A DNA stretch of 64,000 nt from Macrocystis pyrifera (GCA_031763025.1 JASSKH010000028.1:6273324-6337323); one strand, 5' to 3'; positions 21,307 to 34,156 are shown, counted from the stretch's first letter. Notes: generated by a model from the sequence alone, not told the origin. Made by a program: numbers and translations.

Positions 21307-21989
21307 GTACGGTGCGCGGCCCACCCAACGCAGACCAATCCTACGAGTATAAGCTATACAAACCTTGACAAACCTGTCCAACATACAAATCCCAAGTATG
21401 TTTGTCGCCAAAACAAAACACAAGTGCACAGCTCTAGATCTGAGTTTTTCGTCTTGTTTTGTTTGTTCTCCGACGGATTGGTTAAAAATAACGCCTCCCT
21501 GAGCGGGTATATAATCCACGTTCTATTTTCGGCCAGAGTGGTGTAGCTTAAAGCTCACCAAAAGTTCCACTTGCGAGTATACACGCGTGCCGTGCGCAAA
21601 TGTAACCCGTCGCTCCCGTTTGCAACAGCAAAAGTTGAGATAGAACAAAACGAAGAGGAATGTCTAAGGGCCCTTTCCCCCACTCCGGCGGCATTATTAC
21701 GCGCAACATAAAGGCAGACTGCTGTGCTTGAATAACGCACTGCTGTGTGAGAAAAGGGTCAAGGAGGAGGAAAAAGGGAAAAAGGAAAGACAGACACAAA
21801 CCTTGCCGAAAATCATTTCGGTATACGCATACAAAGTATCGCGTCTTCTTGCTGCGCGCTGATTGCGGATCCCAATCGGCGAGCTTAGGCTCGGCGCTCG
21901 GCTAACACCAAGAGAAAGAGCGCGGGCGGTATTCTTGCACCTGCCCGTCTTCGCCCTCCCCCCCCACCCCCCCTCTATATGTTATATAC
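21307..21989. other. Intronic stretch, nothing recognised
   Basis: No exon or repeat family is seen. It ends in C runs (21957-21972) and TATATGTTATATA leading into the next family P copy. Confidence 0.3.
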
Positions 21990-22508
21990 GGTTGGGTTGG
22001 CGTCGGTTGGCAACGACGCGGTAAAACATGCCGCTCACTGCTTGAGATAGACAACCAGGGTACCGTTTTTTTGGTTTTTGGCGGTCGGTAACAGCTGGTG
22101 GTCGAAAGGATCTTTTGTGCGGGGCGGAAGGCCCTTTGTTCCACTAAAGGGGGATGGTCGTATCACGTAGTGTTCAAGGTAAGGCACCCACGACGGCAGT
22201 TACAAAGTACTATCATTGCTGTCTCTAGAAGTGGCCACACCGGAAATTAAACTAACTCATTGAAGCTGTCATCCATATGCAAGTCCGCCTCACAATCGGC
22301 TCTTGATACAGTAGGATGCAGCTTATCCTTCACGCGACTCACCGAACACCTCACGGAGCTTCGCGCTTGGTGCAAGCAATGTCTGCCTGGTCGGTGAATC
22401 CCTGACGTGCTCCGTCCCGGCAATGTAGGGATGCGAGGGTCTATGGTCATACGACGACGGCCATGCATGATATAGACTACCCCCCCCCCCCCCCCCCCCC
22501 CCCCCTAC
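21990..22508 (+). mobile_element. Family P retroposon, near full length
   Basis: From GGTTGGGTTGGCGTCGGTTG to GATATAGACTACC and a 25-base C run. It is followed at 22615-22635 by a tiny second tail (CATGATAATGAGTACACC plus C run), the 3' stub of another copy. Confidence 0.85.
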
Positions 22509-22776
22509 TCCTCCCCCTGTCTTCGGTGTTGCAGCGAGCACCGGCATTGCTTCATTCGGTGCAAAAAAGAGACACAAGAACCCTCCCCCCCCTCCCGCCC
22601 CCCCCCGCCCCCCCCACCGCATGATAATGAGTACACCCCCCCCCCCCCCCCCCCCCCGCCACCCCCCACCCCTATCTCCCGGTAATATTATCACTCCCTC
22701 CTTCGTTCGGCCTTTACGCATGCCCTACCCTGCCTTCCCGAAGGTGGTGGGGGGGGCTGACATATTGAATCTCCAG

Positions 22777-22873
22777 CCAAATACACCAACATCCGTAGAC
22801 GATGGTTACCGACCGGAAGGGGAAGATGGGCCCGATAGCACTAGCTCCAGCAGCCCCGACAGCTCCGATACCG
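22777..22873 (+). CDS. Gene 1 exon: acidic Ser-rich linker
   Basis: Follows TATTGAATCTCCAG and starts in phase 0, which matches the exon ending at 21306. It reads PNTPTSVDDGYRPEGEDGPD followed by a run of Ser and SPDSSDT. It ends at ACCG|GTGAGG; an alternative donor AAGAG|GTATAG would extend it to 22895. The text is typical of a disordered, phosphorylatable linker. It lies between C-tailed retroposons on both sides but contains none of their sequence. Confidence 0.5.
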
Positions 22874-22969
22874 GTGAGGCCAGGAAGGGCAAGAGGTATA
22901 GATAAAACATACAGGGAGTATTGCGAGCGGGTTGTATATGTTGTATGTAGCGGGAGGGAAGCGTGAGGG

Positions 22970-23286
22970 GGGTGTACTCATTATCATGCATGTCCGTATG
23001 ATAGCTTCAATGAGCTAACTTAATTTGCGGTGTGGCCACTTCCAGAGACGGGAATGTGTTTAGACTGCCTCGTGGGTGCCTTGCCATATACCTGGTACAC
23101 ACTACGTGATACGATCATCCCCCTTGTGCGGAGGTGAGGTTCTCCCCGCACAATAATGATCTAACTCTAACTCGACCGCCAGCCGTGGTGACCGCCAAAA
23201 AAGAAAACAAAACGGTAATCTGGCTGTCTCGCTCACTCAGTGAGAGGCGTGTTCTACAGCCTCGTCGCCAACCGACGCCAACCCAA
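22970..23286 (-). mobile_element. Family P copy with large internal deletion
   Basis: On the minus strand it has the 5' blocks (CCAACCGACGCC at its start, GTGACCGCCAA, CACTTCCAGAG) and jumps from GAAGCTATCATACGG straight into the 3' tail CATGCATGATAATGAGTACA. About 200 bp of the centre is missing. A TACCAGGTA motif lies in the (TA)n before its start. Confidence 0.75.
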
Positions 23287-23627
23287 CATATATATACATA
23301 TATACCAGGTACATAATATGGGGGGGGGGAGGGGCTCAGCATACGGTACGAAGCCGGGTATGGTTTTTTTCACGCTTGTTGTTGAATGGAGTGTGTGCGT
23401 TTGCTGGTGATCTCAAATATTTGTACGCCGCGCGTGGCGGTTTGTAAATGAACGAGCGTTGGCCGCCATTTGCTTCGTGAGGGGTTATCTTTGTTTTTTC
23501 CGACGATAACGGCTAAAATTGAAGAAGGTAAGTCAGCGAGAAATTAATTATAGAAACAGAAGATCAACTATCACGAGCCATGGTTTAATGAAGACGGGCG
23601 GTCACTGGGAGCCGGGGAGGGAAGGGG

Positions 23628-23871
23628 GGGGTGTACTCGATAGGAGAGGTGTGTACTCGATCTCACGCATGGTCGTAGTCGCATGATCATAGAACCTCGC
23701 ATCCCTACAATGCCGGGACGGAGCATGTCGGGTTCTAACCGACCATGCAGACATTGCTTGCACCAAGCGCGAAGCGCCATGAGGTGTCCGGCGAGTCACA
23801 TGAAGCATGAGCTCCATCCTACTAAGAACGGCTTATGAAGCGGACTTGCATATGGATGACAGCTTCAATGG
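23628..23871 (-). mobile_element. Family P, 3' half
   Basis: On the minus strand it begins at CATTGAAGCTGTCATCCATA and ends in the long-form tail with the duplicated GAGTACA and poly(C). Its 5' end abuts the C-tail of the LINE copy at 23872, so one inserted against the other. Confidence 0.8.
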
Positions 23872-25010
23872 GGGGAGGTGTACTCATTTGTTGCCTGCCT
23901 TAGTCATTTGATCATTGACCACGCATCCCTCTTGAGACGGAGCACCGCGCCTACTCCTAATACAGATACCTCCAACATTTGGGCGCTCAATACGTTGTTT
24001 TCATTTATTACATAGATCATTTTTGCTAAGATCATCTCTTTCCTGTTTCGCCGCCTGTGGTCACCATCTATCTCCTAGGATAGCGATCGTTTTCTCGCTG
24101 CTATCTAGGGTACCAAACTCCTCCATGCCACATTCGTCTATTTCCCTCATCTCTCCTCTTCTAACACATCCCGTTCCTCCTTATACATTTCACATTCTCC
24201 TACTATTTGAGTTATACTCTCTATTACTTTGTCACACGGGCACGTCTGTGCATCTGCTTCCTTTTCCTCCCGGCTACTGGTGTACCTCTTTCTTCTTTCT
24301 GGCAGGTTCAGGTCACCTACACGAACTCGCAGTTTCAGCGTTTTCGCGAAGTTCGTTCGGCCGTGCAAATATAAATTTTCATTCCTATTCCATCGCTTAA
24401 TCCCCCGTACAATTTTGAATGTTTTTTCCTATTCCACCTTATTTCTTAGCACTAGCTTTTCCCTTCTTTCTATCCTTTCTCCCACTTCTGCCTTGTACCT
24501 CCCAAACTTCCCGGCGTGGACATAATCTCTTCTTGGTTTCCCCCTATATCCTTCCATACTTTCTCAACTACGCCATCTCACCTTATTCCAGCTCGTCCTT
24601 TTGTTACTTTCTCCCATTCAGCTCTATCAGTTATGGCTGGCAACCCTTTTTTTGGGCATATTCCTTACTTTTTATTACCACTTCAACCTTCTCATGTCTC
24701 TACGAGTCTTGAGTGGGTACATTCCCAGTTCTGCTCGTAATACTGTACCACTAATCGTACTTGAGCATGTCGGTACTTTTTTTAGCTGCTGTCATCTGTA
24801 CTGTTTCCAACTGTTTTACGAAACATCGCGTTCCCTTCCCATACTCCTCCAGCACATTGTAACTTTGGTAGTATCACATTCATCAGGATACATCTCTTGA
24901 TCCTGTTGTCAAGGTGCGAGTCTGCTAGGATCGCATCCATATTGCCTACGTGTGCTTTACCCTTGCCCATTACGTTTGTCATGTATGTGTTCCAAGAGCA
25001 GTCTGGGAGC
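23872..25010 (-). mobile_element. LINE copy, 3' portion with poly(C) tail
   Basis: Minus-strand frames give LADSHLDNRIKRCILMNVIL (about 24930-24870), then LRVRVGDLNLPERRKRYTSS and a zinc-finger-like segment, DAQTCPCDKVIESITQIVGE, then EMYKEERDVLEEE (about 24330-24150). This is the C-terminal part of a non-LTR retrotransposon ORF2 beyond the RT core, with a Cys/His cluster. The frame is broken in several places. The 3' end reads GACCACGCATCC reversed, then GAGTACACC and a C run (plus strand GGGGGGAGGTGTACTCATTT). It is 5'-truncated at a G/C tract near 25020. Confidence 0.75.
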
Positions 25011-26039
25011 CGGCGGGGCGGGGGGGGGGGGGGCGGGAGGGGGCTCAAGCTTCTCTTTGAGAAGCAATAGGTGCCGTCGAATAGAACACACGCTACTCGA
25101 GGTGTGGGATGAGCGGCGTACCAAGGCAATTGCGTTGCCAAGCTGGAGGACTTCGCGTGATCACCGGATGAATCGAGGCAATGTGGAATGTTTGTAAACG
25201 ATCCATGCTCGATTCCGAACCCTGCTATCAATAGAGTCTTACGCCAGCACCATACCACCCCAAGAGAAACAGAAAAGCTGATCAACATTTAGTTTGTTTT
25301 CCAGCGGGTCTTCATCACCGTAGCTAGGCGTTCATTATTTGTCCGCGGCGCTACGACAGGGGACAACCTTGTGGGACGCCACCCCTCATCTCCCCCTCCT
25401 GTTCCCTCCCGTCCCGTCCCCTCCCTTCTCCTCCCCCCCCCCCCCCCCCCAACCTCCTCCTCTCTCTACGTACACCTATAATTATCTGCACCCCTCGGTA
25501 TGGTTGCTAATGGAAACACCATCATTCGGCGGCGGCACCAAGAAAAATCCAACACACGAAGAAGCGGACGAGCGTCTACGTCGGCAGGAGGGGGGCAAGC
25601 AGCAGCAGCAGCAACAGCCGCGAGAAGGGTTTCTTACGCCCCTTCCGTACCCCGGGGGTCGGCTTCCTCCGGAGTGGAAACCCACGTGGAGCCCAGCGCA
25701 CGCCGAATGTCTTCTTTGCATGTGGGTTGGGGGCCATATACAATAGTCGAGAGGTGCAGACCAAATGTGTTCTCGCCTTGCGTGCCCTCCGGAGGGGGCG
25801 GTAACCGTAGGTCGTGCTGTCCCCAAAAAGTGATCAAGGGTTGTTGTACGGAATTGCTATTAGTGGAGAAAAAAAACGCCTCTTTAGTTGAAGCTCTATA
25901 TATTTTTAATACGGGGCGCGTTGGTGAAATCCCCGAGAGGCCATACGCCCCCCCCCCTCCTTTCCCCCCTCCCGTGACTCTGTGAAGAAAATCAGTATTC
26001 CCTCTGCCTTTGTTTTCGGTTTTTTTAAAGAAAAAGAAG
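25011..26039. other. Stretch before the Copia element
   Basis: Contains C/G tracts (25018-25034, 25431-25450, 25948-25957). Open frames at 25339-25985 are composition-driven. No exon with good borders is recognised. Confidence 0.3.
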
Positions 26040-26044
26040 AGCGG

Positions 26045-26290
26045 TGTTCGGAGTGCTCACGTACTTGGTGTATGGATTCATGTGTAACGGTATTTGGGAG
26101 TTCCACACAGGAAATATGCGTGTTTCTATCCGCCGCTTTCTCCCTTCTTCTTTGTAGCTGTGGTTACTTCGTGTTCTCCCCCTTTTCTTCCTTGTCTTGT
26201 GTGTTCTAAGCGATACTATATATATACCCTGGAGGGGCTTCTACGAACTGACTCAGGCTTGGCCTATCATATCAGTGAGTGCATCGAACA
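26045..26290 (+). repeat. Left LTR of the Copia element
   Basis: 246 bp with inverted ends TGTTCG/CGAACA. It carries a TATA-like CTATATATATACC at about 26215-26227, which may be its promoter core. Confidence 0.92.
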
Positions 26291-28339
26291 CGCTAGCGTT
26301 CTGTTCCAATTGGACGCACTTGCTGGTTGGGGCTACGCCGGGAGAGCAACTCCCCGTTCGAGGACGAGCGAGAGATTTTCAGTTTTTCGGATGCAGAGGC
26401 CAGAGGGTCCTCAACCGAGCAGAGGCACTGGCGACAACGAGGTCGACAGAGCCAGGAGAGCTACAGGAGTGGCGATAACAGCGGCAGCAGAGGCAGTCAG
26501 CAACGCCGCGGCAGAGGCCGCGGAAATGGCTAGTAGCGCAGGAGCGCGAAACCCTGTTCCGCCAGAGGGCGGAACTGCTCCGCCAGAGGGCGGAGCAGAA
26601 ACGAGTAGAAAGAACGAGGCTTCGCGGGAGGACGGAGCCGCAGGCCGCGATGATGAGATCGCCCGCCTGAAACGAGAGATGGCCGAGATGTCGCTCCGGC
26701 TGGAGATCAGAGAGGAGGAACGAACTAGGATGGAGAGGCTACAGCAGGGGGCTGGAGGAGGAATGCGTCCACCGGAGCCACATGGTCAGCCAGGCACGTT
26801 TCTAGTTGGTTTTGGTAAGCCTTCACCGAAACTTGACGGTAGCAACGAGGGAAATTATTTTAGATGGTCGAAGCAATTTCTATCATGGGCTGTTACGAAC
26901 ACTTGCGACGATGTTTTGAAGGAAACAAGCGACCCGATAGTCTTGCAGGGCCCAAATAGAAGGAGCCAACAAGACCTCGATTACCGTTTCGGAACGGCAA
27001 GGGTAGCCGCTGCTCGCAGGGCATACGAGGGTATCATCAACGCACTGACTAATTCACCTCTGTTATACAAGATCTATGACATAGGCAGCCCTAGTCTTGC
27101 GATGGCCGAGGTACGTCGGCACTACGTCCCAAGCGACGACCTCGACAAGCAGGCATACCAGAGAGAATACATCAATGCTCATATGAAAGAGGGGGAGGAC
27201 CCCACCCTTTATTTCGAGAGGATGAGCATCATCCGAGAAAAGCTCTCCGAAGTAGGGATCCCAAAAACGGATCAGGAAGCCAACCTCCACCTACTGCAAT
27301 GCCTGACGTCCGAATACGAGGTGGACAAGAAAATCCTGCAATACGCCCAGAACTTGACCCTCAACATGATCGAGGACCGGGTTCGCATAACGTACCGGGA
27401 GTTGGAAGCGAGTAAGAGGAAAATGATCGATGGCTCAGCACAGGTCTTGATAGCCACAGGTGGAGGTGGAGCAGGTGGACAGGGGAGTTTCCCCGGTCCC
27501 AGCCCTGGCCACTACACGGGCGGCAGAGGTGGCACGGCGAGTGGTGGCGCCACTGGGCACTGGGGGCAGCAACAGCAGCAACAGCAGCAGCAACAGCAGC
27601 AACCACACTATCAACATCAGCCACCGCGTCAACACCAACAACAACACCAGCATGGTCAAGGCTGGGCAGGCCAGGACTGGGGAGGGGCACGCTCGGGGAA
27701 CAAGAACGGGAAGCCGAAAAAAAAATCGGCAGAGGCAGGATTCGCACGCCAGCGGCGGCGGCGGACATCAACCATGGCCGCCATACGCCGGCCGCGGCGG
27801 AGGTGGGAACCAGTCGTGGCCGCAGGTACGCGACGCACGTTTCATCGGGCCCGGAGGACACCCACCAGGTACCGACCGAATGTACGACGCCGCCCGGTAC
27901 CCCCCTAACCTACATCGGCCACAAGGCACCGAGCCGGGAATCCACGCCGCTGACCCCCGCCCAAGATGTTACAGGTGCGGCCGGATAGGCCATTTTGTTG
28001 CGAACTGCCGCGCTATCGTGACGTTGGTAGATGACCCGAACCCACCTCGTGAAGTTTACCCGAGCCACTTCGCGGCGAATACCGCGAATACCGCCCAGTC
28101 TACAACACCGCTCCTCCCCACCCCAGACCCCATTCCGCAGCAGCAGCCGCAGTACCAACAGCAGCCACAGCAACAGTCCCACCATCAATCACAGTACCAA
28201 GCACAGTATCAACAGCAGCAGCTCCAACAGCAGTCACAGTACCACGAACCTCAACAGCAGCCACATCTTCAGCAACCACCGCAGTACCAACGTGAGCAAC
28301 AGCAGTACTACCAACGTGAGCAGCAGCAGTACTACCAAC

Positions 28340-28535
28340 ATTCACAGCAGCAGGCTCAACAGGCGCAGCAGGCCCAGCAGGCCCAGCAGGCGCAGCAGGC
28401 ACAGCAGGCGCAGCAGGCGCAGCAGGCGCAGCAGGCACAGCAGGCACAGCAAGCGCAGCAAGCGCAGCAAGCGCAGCAGGCGCAGCAGGCGCAGCAGGCG
28501 CAGCAGGCGCAGCAGGCGCAGCAGGCGCAGCAGCC
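28340..28535 (+). repeat. (CAGCAGGCN)n array in the Copia gag region
   Basis: About 20 nine-base units encoding Gln-Gln-Ala repeats, following a Gln/Tyr-rich stretch (28130-28340). A low-complexity spacer between the zinc knuckle and the protease is unusual in length for Copia. Confidence 0.85.
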
Positions 28536-28982
28536 ACCGCAGCACTACTTGGCTCCTGAAGAGCCATCACATCTACTCACAGCACAGTCTGCTTTGGTCG
28601 GTCAGTACGATGTTTTGGGAAGGGGGATAGAGAGTTGGATTGCGGACAACGGGGCGACAACGCACATGACCCCGAACCCGGACCACTTGTATAACAAGCG
28701 CCCCCCCTCCCCTGAGAACGCCAAAATATTTATCGGTGACGGAACAGAATTAGCAGTGGAGTACGTAGGCAGCGTGGATTTAATTTTTCACAGCACGGAA
28801 GACGTACGCGTAACCTTAGAGAGTGTTTCATTTATCCCTAGCCTAAAGGTAAACTTGCTGTCGCTGCACACTGTCCAGGCCAAAGAGGCGATCACTCTAG
28901 ATGCTGCTGGTGTCCACCTAATGGGTGGCCGCTTATTTTTCCCCCAAAGACAGAGCCGGATCAAGGCTGAACGCCACGCGTC

Positions 28983-29540
28983 GCCCCCCCCCCCCCCCCC
29001 CCCCCCCAGGGTACACCAGCTTTGATGGCCTTGTTGCAACCCCCCCCCCCCCCCCCCCCCCAAGCGCCGGTGCCTGTGACGTTACACCCGGTGAGGACGC
29101 CGGGAGTATCTGCTATGCCGCTGTCGCCGGGGGTGATGGTAGCGGTAGACCCGCCGGTAGCGATGGATGGTACAACGGTTTTGCAACCCCCCCCCCCCCC
29201 CCCCCCATGCGCCGGTGCCTGTGACGTTACAACCGGTGAGGACGCCGGGAGTATCTGCTATGCCGCTGTCGCCGGGGGTGATGGTAGCGGTAGACCCGCC
29301 GGTAGCGATGGATGGTACAACGGTTTTGCAACCCCCCCCCCCCCCCCCCCATGCGCCGGTGCCTGTGACGTTACAACCGGTGAGGACGCCGGGAGTATCT
29401 GCTATGCCGCTGTCGCCGGGGGTGATGGTAGCGGTAGACCCGCCGGTAGCGATGGATGGTACAACGGTTTTGCAACCCCCCCCCCCCCCCCCCCCCCCAT
29501 GCGCCGGTGCCTGTGACGTTACAACCGGTGAGGACGCCGG
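28983..29540 (+). repeat. About 145-bp tandem unit with C-runs inside the Copia element
   Basis: Four units, each opening with a run of about 18-24 C (at about 29040, 29190, 29331, 29477), then GCGCCGGTGCCTGTGACGTT, ACGCCGGGAGTATCTGCTAT and GATGGATGGTACAACGGTTT. They encode a Pro-run repeat between protease and integrase. The units are nearly identical, so the expansion is recent. Confidence 0.9.
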
Positions 29541-32500
29541 GAATATCTGCTATGCCGCCGTCGCCGGGGGTGATGGTAGTGATAGACCCCCCAGTAGCGA
29601 TAGAACCAATGACAGCGGTAGCAACCCCTCACACACACCCCTGCGACAGTGCCGGAACGTAGTGAGCCAGCGCCATCGTCAGCTAATCCCCCGGAAGAAT
29701 GCCTTCCCCCGCTCCCCCCCGCGTTCCGCCCGGCGATTGCTGCTGCCGTACTCGTCCCCGGCACTAGACGTTTCAAGGAGATGGATATCAACGTCTTTCA
29801 CGTGTGCAACGCCCACGCCCACGAGGGCCTTTTGCGCGAGACGGCCAAGCAGCAAGGCGTCAAGCTCACTGGTACTCTGGTCACTTGCAGTGGATGTGTG
29901 CAGGCGAAAGGCAGGCGTGCGTCTATACCTACGACTACATCGTCTCGGAAGACACTCCCCCTGCAGCGCGTTTTTGTTGACCTTGCCGGCCCCAGGAAAA
30001 TCGCGTCTGCTGGGGGGGCTCTGTACCTGATCCTGTTCAAGGATGACGCGACACGCATGGGATGGCTATACCCCCTCAAGAGCAAGAGCGCCGCCGACGT
30101 GACCGCGGCGACCCGAAAATTCCTGGCTGACGTCGGCGGAGACGTCAAGTGTTTCCGGACGGACAACGGCACAGAGTTCGTGAACGCACTCTTCGCAAAC
30201 TTATGCGCCAATGAGAAAATCCGACACGAGCACACCGGGGTCGACGGACCGAAACACAACGGTGTGGTTGAACGTGGACTCGGCCTCATCCAGGAAGGCG
30301 GTATGGCCGCTTGCCTTGAGGCCCCCCGGCTGTTCCCCGGGCAGCTCCCGAACCTGGACCGTTACTGGGTGGAAGCAGCCATCTACATGAACGACTGCCT
30401 GAACACCACGGCGACGTCGGCGAACGCCCATTTCAAGTCGCCGCACGAGGCATTTTTTGGGACACTGCCACCGCCCAACACACTCGCCTTCATGCAGCCC
30501 GGATTCCACCGTATCCACCGCACCCACAAGTCTGACCCCAAGGCCGAACGGTGTTTCTACCTCAACAGGGGGAGAAACCATCCGCGCGACTGCGTCAAGG
30601 TGGTCACGGCATGCGGGCGTACGAGCAACTCGCGGGACGTCACCTGGGAGGTGGAGCGCAAGCCGATCATCGAGGCTGCGCCTCAGGTGAGGAAGGACTC
30701 GGTGGCGGAGCCGTGGGAGGCCGATCTGCACATCAGGTATTTACCACCGGAGCTGGCGACTGTGCAACCGGGGATACCACTGATGATGTCACCGGCACCA
30801 CCGGCGGTACCGCCGACGCCGGCGATGACGCCAGCGCCAACGGAGGTGCCGCCACCGCCGACGCCAACGGAGGTGCCGCCACCGCCGACGCCGACGCGGG
30901 GGTGCCGCCGCCGCCGCCGGGGGGGTGACGTCACCGTCATGCCCACCGGGGGCCGAGAACCATCACGTCGAGGACGACGAGGGCCCCCGGGATAACGAGC
31001 TCTTCCAACTGGGGCGGACGCGCGCTAGGACACGGGCGATGACGATGGCGCCGCTTCAAGTGGGGATGCCACCGGTGATGACGCCGGCGCCACCGGAGAT
31101 GCCGCCGACGCCGGGGGTGATGTCACCGTCATCCCCACCGGGGGCCGAGAACCCTCAGTTCGAGGACGACGAGGGTCCCCCGGACAACGAGCTTCTCCAA
31201 CCGGGGCGGACGCGCGCGAGGACGAGGGCGTACCACCAGGCGTCTACTGGTACATCGCAGCCAGCTGACCACGCACTTTTCAACCAGCGCCCGCCCAACC
31301 AACCCGCCCCTGCTCTGCCAACATGTGACGCGGGTCAACTCTCGGAACCCGCGACCTACCAGGAGGCGATGCTCTCGCAATACCATGCGAACTGGTCCCA
31401 TGCAATGGAGACGGAGATTGCCGGACTCGAGGGAGCTGGGACTTTCGGGGATGCTTAGCAGCAAAAGGGAGGGAACGTGGTATCGGCCAAATGGGTGTTC
31501 ACTTGGAAGGCAGATGAGCATGGTAAGGTAGTGAAGGCGAAAGCGCGACTAGTGGCGAGAGGATTTAGCCAACGCCCCGGAGTTGATTACTACGAGACTT
31601 TTGCCCCCACCCCCGCCGCGTCATGTATCCGTATGATGGCTGCGATAGCCTGCGAGTTACAGTTAGATTTATGCCATTTCGATGTACAACAAGCGTTTGT
31701 CCAGGCCGAACTACAGGAACTCGTTTTGATGCGAATGCCACAGGGATGTGGTGATCTGAGCGGCAAAGTAATGCGCTTGAATCGTAGCCTATACGGCTTG
31801 AAACAGGCGTCGAGATCCTGGCATAGACACTTGGTCACCCGCCTGAAGAGTCTTAGTTTTGAACAGAGCCTCGCAGATCCGTGTGTTTTTCGATTAATCG
31901 AGGCGGGGTCTGTTTCCATCATTGCTGTGGTTCACGTCGACGACATTTTTGCGGTAGGCCGTAAGGAGAGATGTGACCGTTTCTGCGAGGACCTGAACCG
32001 CGTAGTCCCCATTAATAACCTTGGTGAGCTGCGATGGTATGCCGGTTGCCACTATTCCAGAGACAAGGTCGCGGGTCTACTGACAATTTCGCAAAAATCT
32101 TTCGCGGAGAAGACGGTCAAGCAATTTGGCGTGACCACTGGTAGGAACACCCCACTTTCCCCTGATCTTTTCCTGGAGGTGTTTGACGAGGAGGAGCCCA
32201 CTGGTGACTGGCCGTATCGTGAACTAGTAGGCAGTTTGCTGTGGCTTTCTAACCAGACGAGACCTGATATCTCAAATGCCGTAAGGGCGGTCGCGAGGTA
32301 TATGCATGCCCCCAAACTCAAACACTGGTTGGCTGCGAGAGGGATTTTGGAGTATCTGAAGGTGACGAGTAGCTACGGTATTACTTTCCAGAGGGGCAGT
32401 GGATTAGAGTTGGTGGTTTATGCAGACGCAGCCTATGCCCCCCGAGACACTAGGAGGAAGTCTGTCTCGGGTGCAGCCGTGATGTGTGGGGGTGCGGCGA

Positions 32501-32877
32501 TTCAATGGATTTCTAGGACGCAGAAGACTTCCACACTCTCCACGAGTGAAGCAGAGTACGTTGCGATGGCAGAGGGTTTCAAGGAGGCTCTTTTTCTAAG
32601 GTCAGTGTGGCGTTTCCTGTTGCCTGATTTTGGGGATCCGTGCATCCAGGTTTTTGAGGACAACAAGGGTGCGATCCAAATAGCGGTCAACCCTGTGACG
32701 AACTCTAACTCGAAGCACATAGATGTCCGCCACCACTTCCTGCGAGAACTTGTCGAAAAGGGAGAGTTTGAAATCACGCATGTGAGGTCGGAATACGAAC
32801 ATGCGGACTTCTTGACGAAACCCCTTCCGAAAGACGCTTTCCGTTTCCACAGGAACTTCATCATGAACATGAGTTAA

Positions 32878-33912
32878 TTTGTTTGTTTTGCTTTGTTTTG
32901 TTCTTGAGTCAATGTTTTATGTCTGACGAGGCCGATTTTTGTATCTTTCTATGATTTGAGGGAATTCGAGGAAGTTATCACAAATCTCATGAGATTTGAG
33001 AAGATAGTTTATGGATTTTATTGAGCTTGGAGGTCATGATATTTTATTGCTGAGATCTGAAGAGTTATTTTTTTTTTGGGCGATTTGACTTCATGCGGTC
33101 CTATGATTTGTGATTTAATTTTTTTTTGGAAGGGGGGGGGACGAGGGAATGAATCCGACATGCCACTATGTACCATTCTGGTTTGAGTTGAGGAGTCGAT
33201 CGTGATTCATTAGTGGTGCTTTTTATCCCGTTCCGTTGGGGCTGGAAGACTGCTGTGCGTAGCAGGAAAACTGAAATATTTGGAACTACTGTATAACATT
33301 ATTATATTGAATACGTTTCTACGTACGTAACGCGAAATTGAAATCTGTAGTATACTACGGCGACCGCACTAAACTGGGGCGTTATTTCAGAGACGAAATT
33401 CTGGGTTTTTGTTGCCATTTGACTGGATTTAGTGTGTCCCCTGTAGAGAGGCTATGTCGGATTGGTGTTTGATTCAGATGGAAAGGGAGGACTGCAGTAC
33501 TATATAAATGATGCAAGGACTCGATTGATTGTTTTCTGAGATTTTGAGGAGTTGCTTTGTGGGCTTTTCTGGGCTTGGCGGGCTTGATCTTGCTGTACAG
33601 TCGAGATTTGAGGAGTTGATTTCTGTTTTTTTTTTTTTTTTTTTTATTATTTTTCGGGTTTTGAGCAGCTGTTCTTGTGGTACTATTTCTTGAGATATGA
33701 AGATCAAGTTTGTTTCTTTGTGAGATTTGAGACTTTGATATTTGTATTTGTGATATTCTGATTGGAGGCATTGGTGGTCTTGACATATACTTATCTTTGA
33801 GTACAATACCTTGGATTTGGATTTTGGGTGATCGTGGTCTATAATCATGGCATGGTACTTTATCATGAGCGATGTGTGGTGATCCCATTCACCAAGTAGA
33901 GAGCAGAGGGGC
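32878..33912 (+). other. Long 3' non-coding part of the Copia element
   Basis: About 1 kb between the RNase H end and the right LTR, much longer than usual for Copia. It is T/G-rich on this strand and repeats a loose GAGATTTGAG motif (for example at about 32991, 33603, 33720). It has no credible open frame. Confidence 0.7.
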
Positions 33913-34156
33913 TGTTCGGAGTGCTCACGTACTTGGTGTATGGATTCATGTGTAACGGTATTTGGGAGTTCCACACAGGAAATATGCGTGTTTCTATCCG
34001 CCGCTTTCTCCCTTCTTCTTGTAGCTGTGGTTACTTCGTGTTCTCCCCCTTTCTTCCTTGTCTTGTGTGTTCTAAGCGATACTATATATATACCCTGGAG
34101 GGGCTTCTACGAACTGACTCAGGCTTGGCCTATCATATCAGTGAGTGCATCGAACA
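33913..34156 (+). repeat. Right LTR of the Copia element
   Basis: 244 bp, matching the left LTR apart from two homopolymer length differences. It is followed by the second AGCGG target copy. Confidence 0.92.

Larger units (their letters stand above)
26045..34156 (+). mobile_element. Copia-type LTR retrotransposon, young but interrupted
   Basis: A complete 8.1-kb insertion. LTRs lie at 26045-26290 and 33913-34156, starting TGTTCGGAGT and ending GCATCGAACA, and differing only by about two single-base length changes. A perfect 5-bp target duplication AGCGG lies at 26040-26044 and 34157-34161. A purine tract (AGAGAGCAGAGGGG) precedes the right LTR. Parts are in Copia order: gag (about 26390-27900), a zinc knuckle CYRCGRIGHFVANC (27967-28008), protease (WIADNGATTH, about 28636), integrase (about 29780-30700), reverse transcriptase (about 31470-32150) and RNase H (about 32400-32860). 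The coding region has roughly four to six interruptions, so it is broken. It lies in a gene 1 intron in the same orientation. The near-identical LTRs say it inserted recently. Confidence 0.92.
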
